DNA of 64,000 bases from Xestospongia bergquistia (taxonomy: Eukaryota; Porifera; Demospongiae; Haplosclerida; Petrosiidae): positions 4,590,501 through 4,654,500 of the forward strand of contig OZ014412.1 in NCBI GenBank assembly GCA_963965975.1, written 5' to 3'. A model generated the notes under the pieces. That model was not told the DNA's origin. It did not search any database and worked only from the letters and a program-made list of their open reading frames with translations. Below are positions 11,372 to 25,264 of the stretch, one piece after another; positions within the stretch are counted from its first letter, which is position 1, and every line of letters begins with the position of its first letter. Position numbers and translations under genes: made by a program.

Positions 11372-14300
11372 TTAGAATACTTTAATGGCATCTCTTCTAA
11401 TTTCCTTTAGTCCATCATCTAGTGTTAATACAAACTAGAGAGAGAGAGAGAGAGAGAGAGAGAGGTTACTTTTCATTCTTCACATCATACTATCTCACCA
11501 GAAAGGAAAAGAACAGAGCAATTGCAGAGAAGAAATGCCAGATATCATGGTTGTCATAGAAATCAAGCATTCTACATTCTTTGTTGTATTCACGTGACTC
11601 AGCTGGTGTTGCCTATGTAGATAGTGTTCATGCTGACTATGTAGCTCAACACTAACATAGTTTTTAACTCAATGCTAACATAACATTAATACCATTTTAA
11701 CTCAAACCTAACACAGTATTAATACTATTTTAATTCAAACCTAACACAGTATTAATTCAATGTTAACACATACTTACTTCCCATTGAGCAACATTGTTAA
11801 AATAAAAGTAAAAGGCAGCTGCCCAACATGCTCCTAATATGACCAAAAACACAATAGGCATTGCAGTCCATGGTTCTCTATAATAAAACTAAATGTTGTA
11901 AGTAAAAACAAGTTAATATTATTTTTAACATACCTTAGACAAAAGATACATTGAAGTGAATAAAAGAAAGTTAGCGATGAAAAGTGACAGTATAATTGTA
12001 GCCACGCCCTTGTGTGAAATGATCATAACAATACCACTAGAAAAGATAAATAATGTCATTAATTATATGTCAATTACAGGGGCTGCCTCACATTAAAATG
12101 TTGCCAATCAGTGTAATAGTCATCTTGATAAAACGGGCCTAAGTAATTTGAAATTAAATTATATTTCATCTCCATGGTAATATGCCTACCTTATGTCTGG
12201 GTATGAAACTTTTACAATTTTCTTTGCTATTACAAGGTACACACCAACTTTTAAACCACTCCCAAATTCTCTTGTATGTGTCCCATTCTAAAAATTACAT
12301 ACAAGTACATGAGGTTATTATAAGCCACACCCACTTATCCAGTGCTCCATTCTCCAGTCATGATAAAAATAGAAGGAAAGACAAAATATAAAAATTGAAA
12401 TGACAACAAGAACACAGAGAGTTGCTCTAGTTGGCCAATATGCTATGGAATCTTCATGCTAGAGAAAAATATAATGTGTGTCATTTATTTATTATCCATC
12501 TTGTATCAGTCCACTCCTTTCTATTTACAAACCATCCATCCATTCTTACTATGCCAATTAATGTAAAGAAAATGACAACAGCAAAGCAGAAGAAAGCAAC
12601 AAAGGCATTAGAGTGAACATCACTGTGTCTACTTTGAAATATCTTAACAATTAGTAGTCCACCAATAATAAACATGAATGCTGTGTCTATATGAAATACC
12701 ATATATATTAAATATATATTCCAATTATAAGAATTATGATGTAATTTTGAATATATCCACATACCGAATTGAAAATTATTATTACTGGGACAAATGTGAT
12801 AAGAGGCGGACATAAATCCCTCCATTATTAATGCAACACCTGGATGAGGTAGTTATTAAAATAATTAGTTATTAATTACAGGATCTTACCCATAGCATAA
12901 TAGATACCAAAAAATTGAGGGATGCCATAATTCTAAAATTAAAAATAATATTGTGGAAATTTCTATTTTTCAAACTCACTTTAAATCCTTCTGGATTGCA
13001 CACTTGTTCTTTTCTAGATTTAATATGTCTACAGAATCAACACTATGTCAAGTATAATCACAAACACATATATAGTATAGTGATTATCACATCACTGGTG
13101 TGTTAATATTGAGTTAACATTAACCTGATTGCAACAATCACAATAAATGTCACTCCTAGTATTGTATATCCAATATTGCTCCAAATACTGTTGAAAGAAC
13201 TAGAGAACACTTTATGTTCAGCTGTTATATATCAATCAACTCACCTTAGTACTCCAAGAGGATGAGAACATTTGAAATTGTAATAACAAGCATCTTGATT
13301 ACCACTGCTATTTAATATCTAAATGGACAGATGAATTAGTAATGAATGGATAAAGAGATTGACATACCAGTTGTTCTGCTAGTACCAGCTGGAAGACAGG
13401 AAGTCCATAAAAGATACCCACTGTTATAGTATTCCTAGAGAGATTGACAAATGAATCTGTGTAAGAGAACTTACCATCCATATACAGAATACTGTTTCTG
13501 TAATTCAACAACTGGTGTCTTTAATAGTTCAGGAATTCTTATAGAACTTTCAGTCTAATGAGAGAGGGAGAGAAGAATAGAAAGAGAGGGAGTGAAGGAG
13601 ATTAATTAATTCCTAGTTAATCATACCTGATCAAGTAGTTTTCGTACCTTACCACTGGACTCAATAACTATATTATAAAAAATTGAAAACAATTTGTGGT
13701 AATAATTATCTGTTGCTATAGTAACAACCTCTGACATTCAGTTCATCATCAAGATTACTGTAGTCATCTCTGGAATGAATATTAATTGGTTGAGTGATAT
13801 CTGGAGAACAAGACAAATTGACTAATAAGTGAATGAATGAATGGATGTGTAACTAATGGACAAAAGATCATTATTATTAACCCTTATCATCCTCTTCATT
13901 ATTTTTCTTTAGTGTCCATTTTACTGTACAACAGTCACGTGTATATCTAAATGTACTAATAAAATAAAGAGAATATGTAATTATCATCAGCCATCACTAT
14001 AGCAACTACTGTAGATTGGAAAACATTCTCTTTACAAAAGTTTTATGAAAACATGAACACTTTGAGAAAATTTTGAACACGAGGTGTGTACAAAAATTTA
14101 TTAAGCAATTACCTGTTGCTATATACTAACTGTTGATGTATGGGAGATGATAGAGAACCTTTTGGATCAGGCAGTCCATCTGTAGGTTTCAGATATCTCA
14201 TCTCAGTTGTATCAACACTATATACACTTTCAACACTTCCAACACCACGATATAATACATGCATTACATAATACAAATATTTCAATTTAAATAATGTTAG

Positions 14301-16112
14301 TGTATTTGTGTACATAGTCCAGTGTTCAAAATTTTTTTGCAAAAAACCTTTCCCAATCTATGATATACTAACAAATCATCCAACTTATTGGTTCATTTTA
14401 ACAACTAATTCATCATTTCTAACAACTTAATCCATTTCTTACCAATGACAACAAGGATATTTAAAGATAACACAGACAACAACTCCCAATACAAAGAACA
14501 AAATTACAGGAGCAATGATTGCTCCAGGATACCGACTTGCTATTAAAGAAATTAATATGACACATAATATCATATATATAATACATAACAATACATAACA
14601 ATAGTAATATGTATTGTACCTGGTTTCCATGGCTTCACAGTAAGTGTTACATAATAAGGATGATATAAATCACCAGATGGATTTGGAAGGGTAATGTCTG
14701 CTTGTGTTAGTTTATGACAGAGAGAACCCTCAGCTACAATAACAATAATAAAGAAGTCATCACCTTCTATTGTTTCATGCTAAAAAAGGAAAAAAAACAA
14801 TGATAGTAAAATAACTAGACATTATTGTGTGTGTACTAACAGCTGTAACAGTGAGTGAAGCATCTGTAATCATTGTTTGATAGACACCTTTAGAACGAGC
14901 ATTTTGTAATAGATCATTTACTGGACACTAGAGACACAGACAGATAAATGGATGAATGAATACTAATATTACTTACTGTAGCATTTTGTACTGATACAAT
15001 AGCACAACCACTTTTATTAGGAGAAGTAGCTACAACCTGAACAGTTGAAGACTCTTCTGGAAACTTGAAGTAATACATCTAAGTGAGTGCGTTAAGATAA
15101 TTCAAATTATGATCATTTATACAATACTATTATATCAGAGAATTTGTTAACATATATCAAATAGTGATCTTTACCTGAGGTGCATTTGCTGCAGCATAGA
15201 AATGTACTGTTCCATTAACTGTCTCATTATGTAATCTATATAAAATGTAATCTTTCTCTCTATCTTTTTATCTCATTCCTTACTTCAAAACAAAGTTATC
15301 AACTGGTTTTATTTCAATATTATATTCTAGTTCTTCAGAGCTACTAGTAAAGACATCAATATACATAGCAACTTCTTGTTCATTAGTATTATTATCTCTA
15401 AACACAGTACTACATATTGTACGATAGGAAGTATTGAAACTAGTAGAATACCTGAAATGAAAAACAATGAAAGCAATGATTTTTAGTAGCTATCTGTCCA
15501 TTTAACAAAACGTCTATTAATTTAGTTTATATTGAGTGAAAGTCCAAAGGTTATTTATGATAACTAGTTTAGAGTGTTATTATGATAGAGCTGTTATTAT
15601 GATATATTAACAATGTCATTACGTTTGTAATTGTAATGGTAGTTTCCAACTTTGAACATTGCTATCATCTCTAGTTACAAAAACAACTGGGTTACTCTTA
15701 GTAGCATTACTGGAGTGTGTCTTCATACGAAACACCTAAGTATGAGAATGAGGATAAAACATGAGAGAATGGAATTAATCTACATGTGGGTTAGTTACAG
15801 CCTCTCTAGACCCAATCTTAAAAAGAATTGAGACTAGCCACAACATGTTCCTTGCTATGAACACAACATTTAACTTACTGCATTTCTGTCCCTACTATTA
15901 CTGCAATCAATGAACGTATTATCAATAATCAAAACATCAGTGTTTAGTTTCTTTACGTTCCGAGTCTTATTAGTACATGGTCTAACACATATCTTTTTTA
16001 ACACAGGACCCTCCTCAGATAAACAATTATGGCTGGCTCCATCGTCTTCATACAGTTGTGAAAAGCTCACAGTAACCAGCACCAAGACAAGGAGGAAACG
16101 AAAAGATATCAT
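11372..16112 (-). CDS. SID1-family transmembrane dsRNA channel, copy C
   Basis: Same architecture as copies B and D. Exon 1 (15870-16112) encodes a signal peptide starting [13 protein letters not shown] and then the Cys-bearing ectodomain start. The last exon ends [11 protein letters not shown] with its stop at 11372. Exons checked and found open: 8 (TM1, 14439-14545 region), 9, 11, 12, 18 ([18 protein letters not shown]), 20, 21, 22, 25 ([12 protein letters not shown] then [10 protein letters not shown]) and 26. Exon 21 has a normal donor (CATAAG then GTAGGC), unlike copy B. The intron between exons 8 and 9 carries about 345 bp of extra DNA (14015-14360). The putative metal-site Ser, His, Asp and two His are present. 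Introns 10-25 are very close in sequence to those of B and D, which points to recent tandem duplication or conversion. Confidence 0.86.
14015..14360 (-). other. Inserted exon-like segment in a SID1 C intron
   Basis: About 345 bp between SID1 C exons 8 and 9 has no counterpart in B, D, E or F. On the minus strand it carries an ORF (14109-14342) whose last part ([13 protein letters not shown] to [10 protein letters not shown]) runs into a good donor (CAACAG then GTAATT). The composition looks coding, but I recognise no family. It may be a captured exon or part of a transposon. The same unit should be sought elsewhere in the genome. Confidence 0.45.
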
Positions 16113-16439
16113 CTCTCTAGATCACACCTGCTAAGTAGCCACTCCTCCTAGTGACGCTTTCTTGAAAACATCACCCAGACGGCCTTCCAGTTCACCTTAG
16201 GATGAGCCATTTGTTCTATATCTTTATTTACCATTTCACTCTATCTTCTTAAATCAAGCCAATATTTTATCCTGATTCAGATGTTCTATTTTCATGCTGT
16301 TTAAAACACTCACTGAATCTTTCAATTTATAAAAATTCAGAATCATATACTTGTATTAAACAATGTTTTAAATACTTACTGTTGATTCGTTTAAGTAGTC
16401 AAGTCTGATTCATCTCTGATAGGGAAACTAACAAACTAT

Positions 16440-17110
16440 GGATCTTTGTATACTTGGTTGTGTATTGGTCCATTTTAACAACTAATTCATCATTTCTTAG
16501 AACTTATTTGTCCATTCTTTACCAACAGCAGCAAGGACATATAAGGATAGTACAGACAACAAATCTCCTGGTCTCTGGTAGTTTGTTAATTATGATGCCC
16601 ATATACGCTTGAATGACCTGAAATCATTTTCTTCAGACTGACCATATAGTATACACATACTATTCACTTCATCTGATAGGTAGTCCATTGTAGTGAGATA
16701 TATAACAGATGACATAGACAGTGGTTGTTTCTATTGCTGCACTTTAAATTTTCTTTATGAAAAGTGCATGTACATTTGTACCTTCATCTGACTGATAGAA
16801 AAGCATGAATGGATCTTGTTGAATGATTTTGCTGTATTGACAGGAGTAACCTATGTTACTGGTGATTAATTGTACTGCTAAGTACTTGGTTTACAAAAAA
16901 AATTAAACACAATTCATTATTACAAAAAGTATCTTCATGTGATTGTATCAAAAAAACTCTGATTTTTTTTGATATTTCTACCTTAAGACAATTCAAATTA
17001 TGATCATTATACATAACTATTACATCAGAGAATGTGTTAACAGATATCAAATAGTGATCATCTGCAACATAGAAAATCACTGCTCCATCAACTTTCTCAT
17101 TTATTTATAC
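16440..17110 (-). pseudogene. SID1 relics between copies C and D
   Basis: Two decayed patches match SID1 internal sequence. About 16440-16560 resembles the TM1 exon and its 3' intron (CAGCAGCAAGGACATATAAGG). About 16980-17110 resembles intron 4 with part of exon 4. No open reading frame of the family survives. They look like the leftovers of a lost paralogue or of unequal exchange. Confidence 0.65.
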
Positions 17111-17312
17111 AATACTATTATACTAGAAAATGCAAATAAGAGGATGTTATTACAACTTTAGGGTCAAAGGTCATGTTTAAATTATACTTTCATTTTATTA
17201 CAAAATTATATTAGTTTTGTAGTATGAAAGTGGAAATAGTAAATATTACTGCATGTACTATATAAATAGATACATGACATGTATTGTCATGTATTATTAT
17301 ATGCTACTATTT

Positions 17313-20300
17313 TTAGAAGACTTTAATGGCATCTCTTCTAATTTCCTTAAGTCCATCATCTAGTGTCAATACAAACTAGAGAGTGGAGAGGTTATTTGTC
17401 ATTCTATTAGATCATGTTATCTCACCAGAAAGGAAAAGAACAGAGCAACTGCAGAGAAGAAATGCCAGATATCATGGTCATCATAGAAATCAAGTACTAT
17501 ACATTCTTTGTTGAGTTCACGAGACTCAGCTGGTGATGCCTGCATAGACAGTGATAACTATGTAACTCAATGCAAACACAGTTTTTAATTCAACTCTAAT
17601 GCAATATTGATACCATTTTAACTCAAAACTACCACAATATTAATTCAATGTTAACATATACTTACTTTCCGTTGAGCAACTTTGTTTAAAAAAAAGTAAA
17701 AGGCAGCTGCCCAACATGCTCCTAATATGACCAAAAACACAATAGGCATCGCAGTCCATGGTTCTCTATAATAAAACTAAATGTTGTAAGTAAAAACAAG
17801 TTAATATTATTTTTAACATACCTTAGACAAAAGATACATTGAAGTGAATACAAGAAAGCTAGCAATGAAAAGTGACAGTATAATTGTACCAATGTCCTTT
17901 TTTGAAAAGATCATAACAAGACTACTGGATAAGGTAAACGATATTATTAATTATGTGTCAATTACAGGGGCTGCCTCACATTAAAATGTTGGCAATTAGT
18001 GTAATAGTCATCTTGATAAAACGGGCCTAAATAAATTAAAATTGAATAAAATTTACATCTCCATAGTAACATGCTTACCCTATGTCTGGGTATGAAACTT
18101 TTACAATTTTCTTTGCTATTACAAGGTACACACCAACTTTTAAACCACTCCCAAATTCTCTTGTATGTGTCCCATTCTAAACATTACATACAATTACATG
18201 AGGTATATTATTAATAAGCCACACCCACTTATCCAGTGCTCCATCCTCCAATCATGATAAAAATAGAAGGAGATACAAAATATAAAAATTGAAATGACAA
18301 CAACAACATAGAGGGTTGCTCTAGTTGGCCAGTATGCTATGGAGCCTTCATACTAGAGAAAAATATAATATGTTTCATTAATTTACCATACATCTTGTAT
18401 CTGTCCATTACCTTTCTATTTGCAAACCATCCGTCCATCTATCCATCCATCCATCCATCCATCCATCCATCCATCCATTCTTACTATGCCAATTAATGTT
18501 AATAAAATGACAACAGCAAAGCAGAAGAAAGCAACAAAGGCATTAGAGTGAACATCACTGTGTCTACTTTGAAATATCTTAACAATTAGTAGTCCACCAA
18601 TAATAAACATGAATGCTGTGTCTATATGAGATACCATATATATTAAATATATACTCTATTAATAAGAATTATGATGTAATTTTGAATAAATCCACATACC
18701 AAATTGAAAACTATTAATGCTTGGACAAATGTGAAAAAAGGAGGACATAAATCCCTCCATTATTAATGCAACACCTGGATGAAGAGGTTATTAAAATAAT
18801 TAGTTATTAATTACAGGATCTTACCCATAGCATAATAGATACCAAAAAATTGAGGGATGCCATAATTCTAAACTAGAAAAATAAAATTCTGAAATTTCCA
18901 TCTTTCAAACTCACTTTAAATCTGTCTGGATTGCACTCTTGTTCTTTTCTAGATTTAATATGTCTACAGAATCAACACTATGTCAAGTATAATCACAAAC
19001 ACATATATAGTATAGTGATTATGACATCACTGGTGTGTTAATATTGAGTTAACATTAACCTGATTGCAACAATCACAATAAATGTCACTCCTAGTATAGT
19101 ATATCCAATATTGCTCCAAATACTGTTGAAAGAACTAGAGAACACTTTATGTTCAGCTGCTATATATCAATCAACTCACCTTAGTACTGCAAGAGGACGA
19201 GAACATTTGAAATTATAATAACAAGCGTCTTGATTACCACTGCTATTTAATATCTAAATGGACAGATGAATTAGAAATGGATGGATAAAGAGATTGACAT
19301 ACTAGTTGTTCTGCTAGTACCAGCTGGAAGACAGGAAGTCCATAAAAGATACCCACTGTTATAGTATTCCTAGAGAGATTGACAAATGAATCTGTGTAAG
19401 AGAACTTACCATCCATATACAGAATACTGTTTCTGTAATTCAACAACTGGTGTCTTTAATAGTTCAGGAATTCTTATAGAACTTTCAGTCTAATAGTGAG
19501 GGAGAGAAGACAGAGAGAGAGAAGAGACGAATAAAAAGTGAATGAGAGAAGGAGATTGATTTTTATTAATTCCTAGTTAATCATACTTGATCAAGTAGTT
19601 TTCGTGCCTTACCACTGGACTCAATAACTATATTATAAAAAAAGTGAAAACAACTTGTGATTATAATCTAAACTAACAACCTTTGACCTTTGGTTGTTCA
19701 TCATTACTGTAGCTACCACTATTATTTATGGAGTAAATATTAATAGGTTGAGTGTCATCTGGAGAACAAAAAATGGGTAAATGAATGGAAATATGAATAG
19801 ATTCTGTTGCTATAGTAACAACCTTTGACATTCAGTTCTTCATCAAGATTACTGTAGTCATCTCTGTGATGAATATTAATTGGTTGAGTGATATCTGGAG
19901 AACAAGACAAATGGACTAATAAGTGAATGAATGAATGGATGGTAACTAATGGACAAATATTATTAACCTATATCATTATCTTCATTATTTATCTTTTGTG
20001 TCCATTTTATTGTACAACAATGACGTGAACATATAAATGGTCTAAATGTACTAGTAAAATAGAGAGAATATATAATTATTAATAGTCATTACTATAGCAA
20101 CTATAATAACAAATTATAATAATAAAAATTGGTTCATTTTAACAACTAATTCATCATTACTAACAAATTATTAATCCACTTCTTACCAATAACAACAAGG
20201 ACATATAAAGATACCACAGACAACAACTCCCAATACAATATAAAAAATTACAGGAGCAATGATTGCTTTAGGATACTGACTAGCTATAAAGGAAATTAAT

Positions 20301-21894
20301 ATGACACATAATATCATATATATAATACATAACAATACATAACAATAGTAAAATGTATTGTACCTGGTTTCCATGGCTTCACAGTAAGTGTTACATAATG
20401 AGGATCATACAAGTCACCAGATGGATTAGAGGGAATTAGCTCCACCTCCTTTAATTTATGACAGAGAGAACCCTCAGCTACAATAACAATAATAAAGAAG
20501 TCATCATCTTCTATTGTTTCATGCTAAAAAAGGAAAAAAACAATAATAATAAAATAGCTGGATATTATTATGTGTGTACTAACAGCTGTAACAGTGAGTG
20601 AAGCATCTGTAATCATTGTTTGATAGACACCTTTAGAACGAGCATTTTGTAATAAGTCATTTACTGGACACTAGAGACACAGACAGATAAATAGATGAAT
20701 GAATACTAATATTACTTACTGTAGCATTTTGTACTGATACAATAGCACAACCACTTTTATTAGAAGAAGTAGCTACAACCTGAACAGTTGAATACCCTTC
20801 TGGAAACTTGAAGTAATGTATCTGAGGTATATATTAACATAAAATGTTATCATTTACACAGTAATATTATAATAGTGAATGCAACAATAACAAAAATCAA
20901 TTTCTGATCTTTACCTGAGGTGCATTTGCTGCAGCATAGAAACTCATTGGCTCATCTAACCTGTGGAAAATGGAGAACAATCATTAGCGCTCTCTCTCTC
21001 TCATTCCTTACTTCAAAACAAAGTTATCAACTGGTTCTATTTCAATATTATATTCTAGTTCTTCAGAGCTACTAGTAAAGACATCAATATACATAGCAAC
21101 TTCTTGTTCATTAGTATTATTATCTCTAAACACAGTACTACATATTGTACGATAGGAAGTATTGAAACTAGTAGAATATCTGAAATGAAAAATAATGAAA
21201 GTAATGATTTTTAGTAGCTATCTGTCCATTTAACAATATATCTACAAACCATCCATCCATCCAATCAATAAGTGAAAGTACAAAGGTTATTTATGATAAC
21301 TAGTTTAGAGTGTTATTAGGATAGAACTGTTATTATGATACATTAACAATATCATTACGTTTGTAATTGTAGTGGTAGTTTCCAACTTTGAACATTGCTA
21401 TCATCTCTAGTTACAAAAACAACTGGATTACTCTTAGTAGCATTACTGGAGTGTGTCTTCATACGAAACACCTAAGTATGAGAATAAAAAGGTATGAGAA
21501 TGAGGATAAAACATGAGAGAATGGAATTAATCTACATGTGGGTTAATTATACAACCTAGTCTCATGACCAGCCTCCTTAGACCACATATCATAAAAAGAA
21601 TTGAGACTAGCCACAACATGTTCCTTGCTATGAACTGAATGAACACAACATTTAACTTACTGCATTTCTGTCCCTACTATTACTGCAATCAATGAACGTA
21701 TTATTTATTATCCAAGTATTAGTTTTAAGTTTCTTTACATTCCGAGTTTCATTAGTACATGGTCTACTAAATATCTGTTTTAGTACAGGACTCTCCTCAG
21801 ATAAACAATCACAGCTAGTCCCATCGTCTTCATAGAGTTGTGAAGAGCTCGTAGTAACCAGTACCAAGACAAGGAAGACTGGAAAAGACACCAT
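17313..21894 (-). CDS. SID1-family transmembrane dsRNA channel, copy D
   Basis: Exon 1 (21652-21894) encodes a signal peptide starting [13 protein letters not shown]. The final exon stops at 17313. TM1 lies in the exon at about 20183-20290 ([19 protein letters not shown]). The core motif reads [18 protein letters not shown] (about 18700-18770), with Phe in place of the Tyr seen in the other copies next to the metal-site His. The C-terminal HDIWHF motif is kept near 17470. Exons sampled through the gene are open and in the same phases as copy F. Exon 10 in the cytosolic loop is duplicated in tandem (19681-19758 and 19823-19894). Exon 1 belongs to the B/C/D subtype. Confidence 0.86.
18434..18478. 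repeat. (ATCC)n microsatellite in SID1 D intron
   Basis: About ten ATCC units at the same intronic position as the repeat at 4935-4978 in copy B. Confidence 0.95.
19681..19894 (-). other. Tandemly duplicated exon 10 in SID1 D
   Basis: Two related exons lie in a row. 19823-19894 (72 nt) encodes [22 protein letters not shown], and 19681-19758 (78 nt) encodes [21 protein letters not shown]. Both follow the same acceptor (GTTCTCCAG), end at AAAG then GTTGTT, and are phase 1 at both ends, so zero, one or both can be included without a frameshift. Copy C has a single version near 13725-13800. The encoded segment is an acidic, Asn-rich part of the loop after TM1. Confidence 0.7.
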
Positions 21895-22092
21895 TTTCTT
21901 TGAGATCTCGCCTACTACGCTCCTACTACGCTTGTAAAGTAGCCACTCCTCCTAGTGATGTTATCCTTGCAAATATGGAGTCAAAGAAGCAAGTCCTTCT
22001 CACGTGTGTCCTTTCCCATTGCTTTCCTCATTTATAGCACCAGCTGGCTTCTATAACCTCCATCACTAACTGTTCTGTTAAACTTGTCTCAT

Positions 22093-23138
22093 ATGCTAAG
22101 TTCAGGCTATAAGCTAATCCAGCTATTGTATTTATGTCCAGTGTTTATACTGAAAGTCTATTTGCTTGTCTTTCATTTGCTGGTATGCTTGCAGCCAAAC
22201 GTACCCAACTCTTTATAGCAACTGTTCTATTTAGTCTTGCTAGTGCTACATGATCTAATGGTATTGTATTAAGTGGATTTATAATCTATTATCATTTAAT
22301 ATATTTATATCAGCTGCCACAAAGAACCTGTGTTAAAGTTTTCTTACAAACTATTAAGATGTCACTACAAGTATTAATTGTCTGGCTACTGTTTATTGGG
22401 TTCCAAATGTATAGTTACTATCAGTTTTGCATCCATTGCAATGTCTATTCATCAGTATATTATTGGGTCATTCCTGTACCTTATTCCTACCTCCAGCAAA
22501 CATATTGGAAGTAGTAAGAATGAATTCTTATGAATGGAACCAAAGACATAATGTTATCTTGGCATCACCAATGACAGCTCTCTCTCTTACTTGTATATGG
22601 ATGTACTATATACAAGTGGAAGAGCTAAAGTGATTATCAAGTGGGTGGTAAATAAACTGACCTTATACAGAGACAAGACGGTAAGTCAAATAGTATATCA
22701 GATAATTACATCATTACTGACATAATTATAGGAGGGTTGATGACTGGTTACCCTACATAGTCCAGTTGATGTTCTTAATATTCTTTGGTACTACTTCTAT
22801 GCATGTTCCAGTAAGTATTGCTAGGAACCCTATTACTAATATTAACTTAATGGGTCTTATCAATGTAGGTCATTACTCGATTTATCTGTTCCTCTTCACC
22901 AGTTATTTATTGGTTCTCTGCTGAGGCTCTTTATCAATACATTCATTGTGTAAACAAATCATCATTAGTATTGAATAATACCAAAGATATAATATATTTA
23001 TTGAAACAGCTGGTAGGTATTCCCTCTCATTTGTATGATGTCATAATGCGTCATCATTCTCAATGGATTGGTCATTATTTTATATCATATATATTAATTG
23101 GTTTTATAATGCATTGTAATTTTCTACCATGGACTTAA
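22093..23138 (+). pseudogene. PIG-V (GPI mannosyltransferase 2) pseudogene, copy 1
   Basis: The first codons of exon 1 (MLSSGYK) are joined directly to the middle of exon 2 (NPAIVFMSSVYTESLFACLS). That removes the rest of exon 1, intron 1 and the N-terminal half of exon 2, including the catalytic loop. A CGA-to-TGA change at the conserved SATRSNG motif (near 22250) gives a stop, and more damage follows near 22500. Exon 3 and exon 4 remnants are recognisable, ending at the same FLPWT stop as copy 3. The 5' flank matches copy 2, while the 3' flank matches copy 3 for about 250 bp. Confidence 0.9.
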
Positions 23139-23495
23139 TGTACTTTCATATATTACTGGTTCATTAATATCATATCATCTATCTATTGTAAGTTCAACAT
23201 ATTATTACATGATAACAAGATTATGTTGATTAAACTCTTGCTAAGATCAGTCTGTGTTGTATTATAGAGGATTGGAAAGTCTTCAGATGATAATGTTTAA
23301 CTTGAAACTGACCAATCAGATTGTTTTATTTAAGTTATATATACCTTAGAGTACATAAAACACTAGATATTTATCAGTCACACCATAAAAAGCAAGACCT
23401 TCTCACGTGTGTCCTTTCCCATTGCTTTCCTCATTTATAGCACCAGCTGGCTTCTATAACCTCCTTCACTAACTGTTCTGTTCAACTTGTCTCAT

Positions 23496-25264
23496 ATGCT
23501 AAGTTCAGGCTACAAACTCTTGTTAAAATGGACACTACTAACCAGAGTAGTTCTCTATGTTCTACAGGTACAACCATTTTAAATTATCTCAGTAATGCAA
23601 AATTTTTAGCAGTTAAAAAAGTTAGAGTTTTTCTAACCACTATTACTACACCCACTAGGTTCTAGTCTCCATTTTACCAGACCAGCAACATTTATCATTG
23701 TACATCTTTATGCCCTATAAAAGACATCCACGTCTCATTGAAGTCCTCTTTGGAGGTTTTGATAATTGGGACTCACAGTATTATTTATATATTGCAGAAC
23801 GTGGATACAAGTATGAACTATTATATCATCACCAGTACGAACAACGCTATGCCTTCTTTCCACTCTACCCTCTATTAATAAGATCTGTTGGTTCAGTATT
23901 GTTTCTAACTCCTTTGGGATCACTTGTACCATATTGGAGTATCCTTGTAATTAGTGGTGTAATAGTTAGTAATACTGTCTTTGTGCTTTCAGCTGGTTTA
24001 TTATATCAGTTAACTTTAGAAATGTCCTCTACTAATGGTCCAATATCACAGCCAATGTCCTCTACCAAAGCACAAATGTCCCAATCACCATCTTCTACCA
24101 ATGGTCCAATATCACAACCACCTTCCTCTACCAAAGTACCAATATCCCAATCAGTGTCCTCTACTAATGATCTAATCTCCCGATCCATTGCTACACTAAC
24201 TGTAATATTCTATACATTAAATCCAGCTAGTGTATTCATGTCCAGTGTTTATACTGAAAGTCTATTTGCTTGTCTATCATTTGCTGGTATGCTTGCAGTC
24301 AAACGTACCCAACTCTTTATAGCAGCTTTTCTATTTAGTCTTGCTAGTGCTACACGATCTAATGGTATTGTATTAAGTGGATTTATATTCTATTATCATT
24401 TAATATATTTATATCAGCTGCCAAAAAGAACCTTTATTAAAGTTGTCTTACAAACTATTAAGATGTTACTACAAGTATTGATTGTCTGGTTACCATTTAT
24501 TGGGTTCCAAATGTACAGTTACTATCAATTTTGTGTCCATCACAACATCTATTTGAAAAAGCCATCTGTATGTCGTTGGGTCATCCCTGTACCTTATTCC
24601 TACCTCCAGGAAACATATTGGAATGTAGGGTTTTTAAGAATGGGTTCTTATGAATGGAACCAAAGACATAATTTTATCTTGGCATCACCAATAACAGTTC
24701 TCTCTCTTACTTGTATATGGATGTACTTTATTACAAGTGGAAGAACTAATGTGATTATCAAGTGGGCGGTAAACAAATTAACCTCATACAGAAACAAGAC
24801 AAAACTGTAAGTCAAATAGTATTTCAGATAATTACATCATTACTGACATAATTATAGGAGGGTTGATGACTGGTTACCCTACATAGTCCATCTGTTGTTC
24901 CTGACATTCTTTGGTATTACTTCCATGCATGTTCAGGTGAGTATTTCCATGAACCCTATTACCAATATTAACTTAATGGGTCTTATCAATGTAGGTCATT
25001 ACTCGATTTATCTGTTCCTCTTCACCAGTTATTTATTGGTTCTCTGCTGAGGCTCTTTATCAATACATTCATCGTGTAAACAAATCATCATTAGTATTGA
25101 ATAATATCAAAGATATAATATATTTTTTGAAACAGCTGTTGGGTATTCCCTCTCATTTGTATGATGTCATAATATGTCATCCTTCTCAATGGATTGGTCG
25201 TTATTTTATATCATATTTAATAATAGGCTTTAAAATGCATTGTAATTTTGAAGACTGGACATAA
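23496..25264 (+). CDS. PIGV: GPI mannosyltransferase 2 (PIG-V), copy 2
   Basis: PIG-V adds the second mannose to GPI precursors in the ER lumen, using dolichol-phosphate mannose. Four exons were traced with phases that close exactly: 23496-23567, 23659-24806, 24858-24936 and 24995-25264, giving 522 aa, close to the roughly 493-aa human protein. ATG at 23496 is chosen because an in-frame stop lies just upstream (23457) and the same start is used in copy 3. Family signatures: GGFDNWDSQYYLYIAERGY with the conserved WD, FFPLYPLLIR, NPASVFMSSVYTESLFA, LASATRSNG, and the C-terminal TRFICSSSPVIYWFSAE. Hydrophobic segments occur throughout. A loop after the second hydrophobic segment contains five 11-residue repeats. 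The C-terminus is FEDWT, unlike copies 1 and 3 (FLPWT). Confidence 0.93.
24023..24187 (+). repeat. 33-bp coding minisatellite in PIG-V exon 2
   Basis: Five in-frame units encode SSTNGPISQPM, SSTKAQMSQSP, SSTNGPISQPP, SSTKVPISQSV and SSTNDLISRSI. The intact paralogue at 26034-27694 has four units at about 26492-26623. NG- and K-type units alternate, which suggests duplication of a 66-bp pair. The loop is Ser/Thr-rich and hydrophilic. Confidence 0.95.

Noticed and set aside
23735-24188. Minus-strand ORFs in PIG-V exon 2 (for example EDTDWDIGTLVEEG)
   Set aside because: They are antisense readings of the 33-bp coding repeat and the conserved PIG-V exon; the plus strand has clear homology and splice structure.
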